The notes below the pieces were generated by a model that searched no databases, was not told the origin of the DNA, and worked only from the letters and a program-made list of their open reading frames with translations. 6,191 nucleotides of DNA, taken from Acidimicrobiaceae bacterium (GTDB lineage Bacteria > Actinomycetota > Acidimicrobiia > Acidimicrobiales > RAAP-2). The stretch lies in the NCBI GenBank assembly GCA_003151555.1, contig PLXU01000018.1:1-6191 (forward strand). Direction: 5' to 3'. Every line of letters begins with the position of its first letter. Position 1 is the stretch's first letter. Position numbers and translations under genes: made by a program. Positions 1 to 5,280 of the stretch are shown here, piece by piece.

Positions 1-1174
1 CCAGGGCGGCTACCCGCTGCTCTCGGTCGAGGGCTCCATTATCCGCCAAGAGCCCTTTGCCTACGCGCCGGCTACGGGCGAGTCCAATATTGGGTCGAAC
101 TGGCGCGTCCCGGTCCTAACGCGTTCGTTGGAGGGCGCGACGTCGGCGCAACTCTTGGACGGACCCTCCATGACGATGGCGATTGAAGGGGTCACCGTGG
201 TGAATGCCGGTGGATCGGGTTTTTACCGGACGGCCTACTCCACGGATCACCTAAGTGCTATCTCAGCGCGCTTGGGAGAACTCGACGAAATTGAGCGAGC
301 GGTGCTGTTCTCCGACACCTGGGCCTCAATACTGGTCGGTCGGTCTTCGTTCGAAAATCTCTTCACGCTGGCCACGGGGTTGGTCGACCTCGACGAGCCT
401 GCGACCTGGAGCGTGGTCGCCAGAGCGATCGACATGGCTGATCGAATTGCCGACGAACCGGGGCGCGAGGCCCTGTCGCTCGTGGTCCAGCGTCTCTGCG
501 GTCCAGTATTTGCTCGTTTGGGCTGGGATCCAGTGCCGGGTGAATCAACCCAGGCCGGCGAGCTACGAGCGATTGTCATTGGCGCCCTGGGCACGCACGG
601 TCGTGAGCACAGCATCGTCGCCGAAGCGACATCGCGATTTGACGCGGACGCCGTGAGCGGCGATATTGCCAACGCCATTGTGTCAATCACGATGCGCCAA
701 AACCGACCCGGCGATCCGGCCACGTGCGAGCAGCGTCGCGAGTCGGCCGCCAATCCGCAAGACGAGCAGCGCTATCTCTTCGCCCCGGCGAGTTCGGGTG
801 ACCCGGCCGTGCTGACCGAGACCTTTGATAGGGCCTTTTCCACCGTGCGCACCCAGGACGCTCCGTACCTCATTGGAACTCTCATTCGTAACCGAGTGGC
901 CGGTCCGCAAATCTGGAGGGCCGCGACCGAGCGCTGGGACGAAGCGGTGGAACGATTTCCTGCGGGCTCGCCCGTCGCAATGGCGATGGGATTGTCAACC
1001 TTCGTGTCTGATCCAGCGTTCGCCGTCGAGGTCCGTCGATTTCATGAGGCCAATCCCTTAGCGATCGGTCAACAACAGGTGGCGCAGGTCCTGGACTTGA
1101 TGGATTTGCACGTGAGTCTGGCGACGCGAACACGACCTTCCCTCGCCGCGACGTTTCGGGCCTTCGTCGCCTGA
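1..1174 (+). CDS. pepN: M1-family aminopeptidase, C-terminal part (5' end outside window)
   Basis: The frame is open from base 2 to the TGA at 1172-1174, giving about 390 residues of a protein that begins upstream of the window. It opens with QGGYPLLSVEG, resembling the strand that follows the catalytic domain in M1 aminopeptidases, and continues as a long, mostly helical region typical of the ERAP1-like C-terminal domain. Such enzymes are zinc metallopeptidases that remove N-terminal amino acids from peptides, usually in the cytoplasm. The HExxH zinc motif and GAMEN motif would lie upstream and cannot be seen, so catalytic competence cannot be judged. A TTG at 128 could be mistaken for a start, but the frame and the family resemblance extend upstream of it. 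No membrane segment or signal is visible in this part. The assignment rests on remembered family resemblance rather than an alignment; the coding call itself is strong. Confidence 0.85.
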   Translation, partial: QGGYPLLSVEGSIIRQEPFAYAPATGESNIGSNWRVPVLTRSLEGATSAQLLDGPSMTMAIEGVTVVNAGGSGFYRTAYSTDHLSAISARLGELDEIERAVLFSDTWASILVGRSSFENLFTLATGLVDLDEPATWSVVARAIDMADRIADEPGREALSLVVQRLCGPVFARLGWDPVPGESTQAGELRAIVIGALGTHGREHSIVAEATSRFDADAVSGDIANAIVSITMRQNRPGDPATCEQRRESAANPQDEQRYLFAPASSGDPAVLTETFDRAFSTVRTQDAPYLIGTLIRNRVAGPQIWRAATERWDEAVERFPAGSPVAMAMGLSTFVSDPAFAVEVRRFHEANPLAIGQQQVAQVLDLMDLHVSLATRTRPSLAATFRAFVA

Positions 1175-1197
1175 TTCGCGCATCGAAGAGAGCAACT

Positions 1198-1344
1198 GTG
1201 TCATCAGAACGGATCCGGGACCAGGGCGCGCTGGTCGGCGCATCTTGGCCCTCATCCACGAGGGCCATCGTCCGGCTTGCGTTGCGCCGAGCACTAAGTG
1301 AGTACGGAACTAGCATTGAGGAGAGCCGCTATCCGCTGGAGTGA
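1198..1344 (+). CDS. Possible small ORF, 48 aa, unknown
   Basis: A GTG at 1198 opens a 48-codon frame ending in TGA at 1342-1344, 23 bases after the aminopeptidase stop. The product is polar and arginine-rich, with a probable helix in the middle (AIVRLALRRALSEYG), and resembles no family I know. About two thirds of its third codon positions are G or C, which is compatible with coding here. The ribosome binding site is weak (GAAGAGAG, 1185-1192, five bases before the start). A perfect 8-bp hairpin at 1246-1267 lies inside it and could instead mean that this is untranslated sequence downstream of the aminopeptidase. I regard it as a candidate only. Confidence 0.25.
   Translation: MSSERIRDQGALVGASWPSSTRAIVRLALRRALSEYGTSIEESRYPLE
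1246..1267 (+). terminator. Hairpin, possible terminator without U-tract
   Basis: TGGCCCTC (1246-1253) and GAGGGCCA (1260-1267) pair perfectly over 8 bp around a 6-base loop, 71 bases after the aminopeptidase stop. No T-run follows, so it is not a classical intrinsic terminator; GC-rich hairpins lacking U-tracts are often proposed as terminators in actinobacteria. It overlaps the possible small ORF at 1198-1344, so the two readings compete. Confidence 0.35.
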
Positions 1345-1377
1345 TCGGGCAGCATTCGCGAAAAGCGGTGTAATTTT

Positions 1378-1386
1378 GGAGGAGGG
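1378..1386 (+). promoter_or_regulatory. Strong ribosome binding site fixing the GTG start at 1390
   Basis: GGAGGAGGG ends three bases before the GTG at 1390; its first GGAGG core (1378-1382) lies seven bases upstream. This is one of the best Shine-Dalgarno matches in the window. It favours GTG 1390 over the in-frame ATG at 1405, which has no such motif in position. Confidence 0.75.
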
Positions 1387-1389
1387 CCC

Positions 1390-1701
1390 GTGGCCACAGG
1401 GATCATGCGAAGCGTTGAGCGGTTAGAGCAACGCGGCGCGAATCGCGGGCGCGAAAGTTATCCTGAGCGCGCAGCACTGGGCGACCACGTGGCTGAACTC
1501 TATGGCGTGGCCAAGATGTGGAAGAGCATCACAATTTTCTTCTACGTCGTAGCCCTAGTCCTCATGCTGGTCCCGGTGGGGGGTGCGGTGCGCTATCTCG
1601 GAGTGATTTTCTGGTCGGTGGGGCTACTCCCTCTGGTTTCTTGGCAGGTGTCGCGCATGCTTTTCAAGAAGGCCGTCAAGCAAGCTTCAAGCGCGAGCTA
1701 A
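1390..1701 (+). CDS. Small two-helix membrane protein, unknown function
   Basis: This 103-residue protein starts at GTG 1390 behind the GGAGGAGGG site. Residues 1-45 are hydrophilic and charged. Two hydrophobic segments follow, about residues 47-64 (ITIFFYVVALVLML...) and 68-85 (RYLGVIFWSVGLLPLV...), separated by a short turn containing PVGG. A basic tail begins near residue 89 (RMLFKKAVKQ). Positive charges before the first helix and after the second predict a hairpin with both ends in the cytoplasm. I do not recognise the family and assign no function. It stands alone: 215 bases follow the aminopeptidase stop and 426 bases precede the phospholipase D reading frame, so it probably has its own transcript. 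The start, reading frame and membrane topology are well supported. Confidence 0.75.
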   Translation: MATGIMRSVERLEQRGANRGRESYPERAALGDHVAELYGVAKMWKSITIFFYVVALVLMLVPVGGAVRYLGVIFWSVGLLPLVSWQVSRMLFKKAVKQASSAS

Positions 1702-1753
1702 ACAGTCCGCTCCACGTCGGACCTTCGCCACGAATCGAAATTGCTTTGTCTTC

Positions 1754-1770
1754 TTCGAGAGCGCCTCGAA
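1754..1770 (+). terminator. Small hairpin downstream of the membrane-protein gene
   Basis: TTCGAG (1754-1759) and CTCGAA (1765-1770) form a perfect 6-bp stem with a 5-base loop, 52 bases after the stop at 1701. No T-run follows directly. With the hairpin at 1787-1805 it may form a composite 3' end, but this is inference. Confidence 0.3.
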
Positions 1771-1786
1771 TGTCACCGCGTTGGCG

Positions 1787-1805
1787 TGGATTGGTCCATT
1801 TTTTT
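1787..1805 (+). terminator. Weak hairpin plus seven T's, possible intrinsic terminator
   Basis: TGGA (1787-1790) and TCCA (1795-1798) form a 4-bp stem, extendable by a G-T pair, around the loop TTGG. It is followed at once by seven T's (1799-1805). The stem is short for an intrinsic terminator, but the position between the 103-aa gene and the next gene, and the T-run in GC-rich surroundings, fit one on the + strand. Confidence 0.4.
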
Positions 1806-1969
1806 GAAACGGAATCGCCCCGGTTCGCGTGTGTGAATATTGGGGGTGGTTGGCAACATCGGCGCCTTTTTTCTTTTGATGCTGCGCTTTTGTCGTCCTG
1901 GGACCAGGATTTCTGCCCCATCGATGCTGGATAGCAAGTAAGTTTCCCGTCGCTAAGGGTACAGGGCAA

Positions 1970-1984
1970 TCGTTTCCTAAACGA
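1970..1984. promoter_or_regulatory. Perfect 6-bp inverted repeat, possible operator
   Basis: TCGTTT-CCT-AAACGA is a perfect dyad with a 3-base centre. The spacing is too tight for a stable hairpin and more like a dimeric repressor site. It lies about 145-190 bases upstream of the candidate starts of the phospholipase D gene. I cannot name a regulator, and short dyads occur by chance. Confidence 0.2.
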
Positions 1985-2084
1985 ACCTAAGAAGATCAAA
2001 CAACTCGCAACATTGTTCGCAAAATCCCCTTCGTTGCGCGAATTTTCTTTACCCTCGAGGATTCTCGCGTTAGCGGCGATACGT

Positions 2085-2109
2085 AACCGTCCGCGGCGTC
2101 GATACGGTT
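2085..2109 (+). repeat. Inverted repeat just upstream of the phospholipase D gene
   Basis: AACCGT (2085-2090) and ACGGTT (2104-2109) are perfect 6-bp inverted arms around a 13-base centre that contains the palindrome CCGCGG. The arms sit within a partial direct repeat (GCGGCGATACG at 2073-2083, similar to sequence at 2093-2106). It ends 18-54 bases before the candidate starts and could be an operator or leader hairpin; no function is shown. Confidence 0.25.
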
Positions 2110-2163
2110 GGTGTGCGGCGGTAATTCTTGGCACTCGAGATGCTCATAGTACGTTGGCTCGTG

Positions 2164-3765
2164 ATGCGCTATGACGACTGGTTCCTGACCTCAAAGGAGC
2201 GGGGCAACCCCAAGACTGAGATCGACTCGCATCGGTCCGGAGACGATGCGTGGACCGAAGGCAACCGCGTGGCATGTCTTATCGATGGGGTCTCGTATTT
2301 CACCAGTTTGGCGGAAGCCATCTTGAGTCTCGAGCCTCACGACGAGATTCGCTTTACCGATTGGCGCGGAGACGGTGACGAACGGGTATCCGTTGACGGA
2401 ACATCGATTGCATCTCTCCTGGCCACCGCCTGTCGATTAGGCGTCGACGTTCGAGGATTGCTCTGGCGTTCGCACAGCGATCGCTTTGCGTTTAGTTCGA
2501 AAGAAAATCGACGCCTCGCTGTTGAAGTTACCGAGGCGGGGGGCGAAGTTCTGCTCGACGAGCGAGTGCGCCGGGGCGGTTCGCACCACCAAAAGATGGT
2601 GCTGATTCGCCATCCCTCTTTTCTTGAGCGTGACGTTGCGTTCATCGGGGGAATCGACCTCAGTCATGGTCGCCGAGATGACGGGGAACACCGCGGGGAT
2701 CAACAGGCCATCAAACTGGACCCGCGTTATGGCCACCGTCCTCCCTGGCACGACGTCCAATTAGAAATTCGTGGTCCCGTCGTTACCGAACTCGATCTCA
2801 CGTTTCGGGAACGATGGGAGGATCCGACTCCGCTCAATCACGCGGGTCGACTGAGGGCATTGCTCTCGCGAGCGATGTCGCGAGATCGTGTGACGCGCGC
2901 ACTTCCCGCGCCTCTGGACGACCCACCCACGCAGGGGGGACACGTCGTTCAAGTGCTTCGAACCTATCCATCAAGGCGCCCCTCGTATCCGTTCGCGCCC
3001 AACGGTGAGCGAAGCGTCGCGCGAGCGTTTGCGAAGGCGATCAAACGAGCGCGCACCTTGATCTATATCGAGGATCAATACTTCTGGTCCGTCGAAATCG
3101 CCCGACTGCTCGCCGAGGCGTTGCGTCGACAACCGGGACTGCAAGTCATAGCCGTAGTTCCGTGTTACCCGGATAAGGACAGCAAGTTGTCGGGGCCTCC
3201 GAGCCGGCACGCCCAGGCGCGGGCAATCGCCATTGTACAAAAGGCTGGCGGCGAACGAGTCGGGATCTACGACATCGAAAACGAGTCCGATACTCCCATC
3301 TACGTCCACGCCAAGGTCTGCGTTATCGATGACGTCTGGGCGACCGTCGGATCGGACAATCTGAATCGCCGTTCGTGGACTCATGATTCGGAACTCTCCT
3401 GCGCCGTGATAGACAGCGAACTCGACGACCGGGTTCCTCTCGACCCGGGCGGCCTTGGTGACGGGAGCCGCAAGTTCGCACGCGCGTTACGGCTCTCACT
3501 TTGGTCTGAACACCTCGGACGATCAGGCGACGACCCGGAACTCTTGAATCTGGCCCACAGTTCTGTATTTTGGCGTGAGACCGCCAGCGAACTCGAAGGC
3601 TGGCGGTCGAGTCTCGAGAAAGGACGGCGGCCACCGAGTCGGATTCGACCGCACGTAATCGATCCGGTTCCACATGGAAGTCAGGGCTGGGCTGGCTTGG
3701 TCTACCGTTTGATTTTCGATCCCGACGGTCGTCCGCTAAAACTTCGGTTACGGCGCCGTTTCTGA
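2164..3765 (+). CDS. Phospholipase D family protein with two HKD-type motifs
   Basis: From ATG 2164 the product has 533 residues, and its N-terminus (MRYDDWFLTSKERGNP) matches how I recall actinobacterial relatives beginning. The open frame allows TTG 2128, ATG 2140 and GTG 2161; none has a clear ribosome binding site, so the start is uncertain by up to 12 residues. Members of this superfamily hydrolyse phosphodiesters through a covalent phosphohistidine; phospholipases of the family convert phospholipids to phosphatidate. The first catalytic motif is GGSHHQKMVLIR (H142, K144), in which the position of the usual Asp is Arg149, followed by FIGGIDL. The second is canonical, HAKVCVIDD (H382, K384, D389), followed by GSDN. 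The conserved IEDQYFW lies near residues 302-308 and the basic tail reads YRLIFDPDGRP. No signal peptide or membrane helix is visible, so it is probably cytoplasmic or peripheral. Two complete halves argue for an intact enzyme. The substrate is unproven; cardiolipin synthase or nuclease activity is less likely given the overall layout. Confidence 0.93.
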   Translation: MRYDDWFLTSKERGNPKTEIDSHRSGDDAWTEGNRVACLIDGVSYFTSLAEAILSLEPHDEIRFTDWRGDGDERVSVDGTSIASLLATACRLGVDVRGLLWRSHSDRFAFSSKENRRLAVEVTEAGGEVLLDERVRRGGSHHQKMVLIRHPSFLERDVAFIGGIDLSHGRRDDGEHRGDQQAIKLDPRYGHRPPWHDVQLEIRGPVVTELDLTFRERWEDPTPLNHAGRLRALLSRAMSRDRVTRALPAPLDDPPTQGGHVVQVLRTYPSRRPSYPFAPNGERSVARAFAKAIKRARTLIYIEDQYFWSVEIARLLAEALRRQPGLQVIAVVPCYPDKDSKLSGPPSRHAQARAIAIVQKAGGERVGIYDIENESDTPIYVHAKVCVIDDVWATVGSDNLNRRSWTHDSELSCAVIDSELDDRVPLDPGGLGDGSRKFARALRLSLWSEHLGRSGDDPELLNLAHSSVFWRETASELEGWRSSLEKGRRPPSRIRPHVIDPVPHGSQGWAGLVYRLIFDPDGRPLKLRLRRRF

Positions 3766-4150
3766 TGGAGCGCATTCGCGTGACGATCAGGTCCGCCAGA
3801 GTTCAAACCAGTTCCCGAGCTTGATCATTGAACCCAAGGTCGAAGTCCGACCGCGAGCTTCGGCTTTATCCACAATCGTCGGTGTTCTGGGACCGGCAAC
3901 GATACAGATGCCTATTGGGAACGGTCGACCAACTTCGTGCCGTAGGGCGCAACACCATGGTGCCAAAAGACAAACTGAATGTAAATGAAGTTGAGTTCGT
4001 CGCGCGTCTTCATCTCGAGGCCATAAAGCCACATTTAATCGTTCCCTGATTGAATTGCCAGGCGCGCTCTATAGTGTTTTTGAAGGCACCCAGACCCCGT
4101 TTCCTTCTGTCTTGGCCGATGGCCAAGTCAACAGGAGAGAAGTACCAAAC
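3766..4150. other. 385-bp stretch without a convincing gene
   Basis: No frame shows clear codon bias here. An ATG overlapping the phospholipase stop (TGATG, 3763-3767) opens only a 19-codon frame to 3824. A TTG at 3828 continues in that same frame for 73 residues to 4049 without a ribosome binding site, and its end has AT-rich third positions. From about 3785 to 3925 the frame with codons starting at 3785 reads plausibly (SLIIEPKVEVRPRA, then STIVGVLGPATIQM) but has no start and stops near 3996. This mixture could be a decayed gene or chance. Two weak hairpins (3838-3852; AGC-TTCG-GCT at 3856-3865 followed by TTAT) might end the phospholipase transcript. Confidence 0.45.
4133..4142 (+). promoter_or_regulatory. 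Purine-rich ribosome-binding-like site before GTG 4151
   Basis: AGGAGAGAAG ends eight bases before the GTG at 4151. The AGGAG core is somewhat far (13 bases) and the GAGAAG part closer, so it is a moderate match. It is the main reason for placing the start of the small ORF at 4151 rather than at the TTG at 4055, which lacks such a site. Confidence 0.3.
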
Positions 4151-4429
4151 GTGGGCACAATGGACATTGACCTTGACCTCAGCGAATTCTCCCCGAGGCA
4201 CCTCTTGGACGGCGCGCTGGCCACGCAACATCGAACCTACAAGTTCGACGCCGTCAAGGCAGGCCGACTCGCGCCAGCAGGGTGGGCGTTGGTCGTCAGT
4301 GCGCTCGTGTGCGACATTCGCCGTATTCGGGCACGTCACGAGATGTTCACGTGGAGGGTGCTTTCTGTTCACGCGCGAAGCCTTTCGACCAGACGATGTA
4401 CTTACTTCGAACCAGGAAGGTGTTCATGA
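4151..4429 (+). CDS. Possible small ORF or gene remnant upstream of the PAP2 gene, unknown
   Basis: From GTG 4151 this frame encodes 92 residues and ends in TGA at 4427-4429, overlapping the ATG of the phosphatase gene as ATGA. That is the same arrangement as the next junction downstream. By hand count, codons from 4151 to about 4360 have G or C in roughly three quarters of third positions, with lower values at first and second positions, as in the window's real genes. From about 4360 the bias is lost and the product turns into an unnatural-looking tail. Over that end another frame reads more naturally (CFLFTREAFRPDDVL). This could mean a frameshifted remnant, or that the overlap is chance. 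I recognise no domain; the visible pieces are MDIDLDLSEF and FDAVKAGRLAPAGWALVV. The frame stays open upstream to TTG 4055. Function unknown. Confidence 0.3.
   Translation: MGTMDIDLDLSEFSPRHLLDGALATQHRTYKFDAVKAGRLAPAGWALVVSALVCDIRRIRARHEMFTWRVLSVHARSLSTRRCTYFEPGRCS
4414..4420 (+). promoter_or_regulatory. Ribosome binding site fixing the PAP2 start at 4426
   Basis: AGGAAGG lies five bases before ATG 4426. It decides this start over the longer in-frame option at 4282, whose extra 48 residues look unnatural and would add nothing to the PAP2 fold. Confidence 0.65.
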
Positions 4430-5280
4430 ACGATACGAGCGTGAAAGATGCCGGATCAATTGTGCCGAAGGACGGGAGCTCTACCGACGGACGACGCGCC
4501 TTTCTCGATCCCTCGGCCGACGGACTGGCCAATCGACTGACAAAAAGTACTGCACGAGGGCACGTAATTCTCGCCATCGCGATCGCAACGATTGCGTCGT
4601 TCGCTGTAATGGGAATAGTCATTGTTGCTATCGGTCTCTTAATCACCCACGTCCTCGGGCACGGCTCCATCGGTATGTGGGACCACCACGTCAGTCAATG
4701 GTTTGACAATCATCGCAGCGCCCGCTGGAACGGGATCACCGGCGATCTGACCGACATTGCCGACACGTTCGAGGTGGCCGGCGTTGCCGCGATTGTTACT
4801 ATCGTGGTTCTGTTTAGGCGTTGGGGACGTCACGCGTTCCTACTCATTGCTGGTCTGGCCATTGAACTCTCCGTTTTCATCACGGCCAACAAGATCGTCG
4901 CAAGGCCTCGGCCGGCAGTGAGCCATTTGGGCGGAACGCCTTCGACGTACAGCTTTCCTTCGGGCCACACGGCCGCCACCGTCGTTCTCTACGGGGGCAT
5001 CGCGGTCATCGTTATGGTGGCGACGACTCGGCTTTGGCCCCGTATCGTGATGTGGATCCTCGCGGTTGTCTTAACCGTGGCCGTCGCCTTGTCGCGGGTC
5101 TATCGCGGCGAGCACTACCCGACGGACGTCTTGGCCGGCTTGCTGTTGGGTATCGGGTCTCTCGTGGCTGGTGTGTTCATCATTCGAGTGGCCGGCGTCA
5201 ATCACGTCGACAAATCTGATGCGGTCACGAAGCAGATATCGACCGAGGGCGCGGTTGAACGGGACGAGGCGTCGAAATGA
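4426..5280 (+). CDS. PAP2-family membrane lipid phosphatase
   Basis: The 284-residue protein starts at ATG 4426 behind AGGAAGG. A hydrophilic, charged N-terminus of about 45 residues precedes roughly six membrane segments (about 47-76, 116-131, 137-155, 182-199, 206-222 and 235-255). The three phosphatase motifs are present: NKIVARPRP (155-163), PSGH (178-181) and SRVYRGEHYPTD (223-234, fitting SRx5Hx3D), which contain the predicted catalytic histidines H181 and H230. The motif 1 position that is Lys in the textbook consensus is Asn155, with Lys next to it. Family enzymes dephosphorylate lipid phosphates such as phosphatidate, phosphatidylglycerol phosphate or undecaprenyl pyrophosphate, usually at the outer face of the membrane. 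The stop overlaps the lipid kinase start as ATGA, so the two are co-translated, which favours a glycerolipid substrate; the specificity is still inference. The C-terminal 28 residues are polar and probably cytoplasmic. Confidence 0.94.
   Translation: MNDTSVKDAGSIVPKDGSSTDGRRAFLDPSADGLANRLTKSTARGHVILAIAIATIASFAVMGIVIVAIGLLITHVLGHGSIGMWDHHVSQWFDNHRSARWNGITGDLTDIADTFEVAGVAAIVTIVVLFRRWGRHAFLLIAGLAIELSVFITANKIVARPRPAVSHLGGTPSTYSFPSGHTAATVVLYGGIAVIVMVATTRLWPRIVMWILAVVLTVAVALSRVYRGEHYPTDVLAGLLLGIGSLVAGVFIIRVAGVNHVDKSDAVTKQISTEGAVERDEASK

Larger units (their letters stand above)
1702..2127. other. 426-bp intergenic stretch with several small inverted repeats
   Basis: No convincing gene is present. 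Long open frames crossing it (+ strand to 1934, - strand 2134 to 1676) overlap the 103-aa gene, have unnatural compositions and lack ribosome binding sites. It is visibly more AT-rich than the flanking genes, especially about 1940-2060. It holds a T-tract hairpin (1787-1805), a 6-bp hairpin (1754-1770) and palindrome-like elements at 1896-1909, 1970-1984 and 2085-2109. It presumably ends the upstream transcript and carries the promoter of the phospholipase D gene, but I see no clear -35/-10 pair. Confidence 0.6.

Noticed and set aside
882..1316. 144-codon open frame on the - strand across the end of the aminopeptidase gene
   Set aside because: It is antisense to a well-supported gene, has an Arg/Pro/Ser-rich composition typical of shadow frames in GC-rich DNA, and has no recognisable motif.
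1896..1909. TCCTGG-GA-CCAGGA as a terminator hairpin
   Set aside because: The 2-base centre is too tight for a stable hairpin; at most it is a protein-binding dyad, and with no other support I did not list it as a feature.
1518..1934. 138-codon + frame overlapping and extending beyond the 103-aa gene
   Set aside because: Most of it is an alternative frame of the membrane-protein gene, and the remainder lacks codon bias and any start signal.
1676..2134. 152-codon open frame on the - strand over the intergenic region
   Set aside because: It overlaps the 103-aa gene's end, has a low-quality composition rich in Arg, Lys and Ser, no domain and no clear ribosome binding site; it covers the dyads and T-run better explained as regulatory or non-coding.
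4050..4075. Promoter-like pair TTGAAT (4050-4055) and TATAGT (4070-4075)
   Set aside because: The -10-like hexamer is good but the spacer is only 14 bases, too short for a standard promoter, and no better -35 sits 16-18 bases upstream.
4010..4372. 120-codon open frame on the - strand in the gap before the PAP2 gene
   Set aside because: No recognisable domain, and the third-position G/C bias of this interval favours the + frame ending at 4429.
4282..4425. 48-residue N-terminal extension of the PAP2 protein from a TTG or other early start
   Set aside because: The extension looks unnatural, lies outside the PAP2 fold, and ATG 4426 has a well-placed AGGAAGG.
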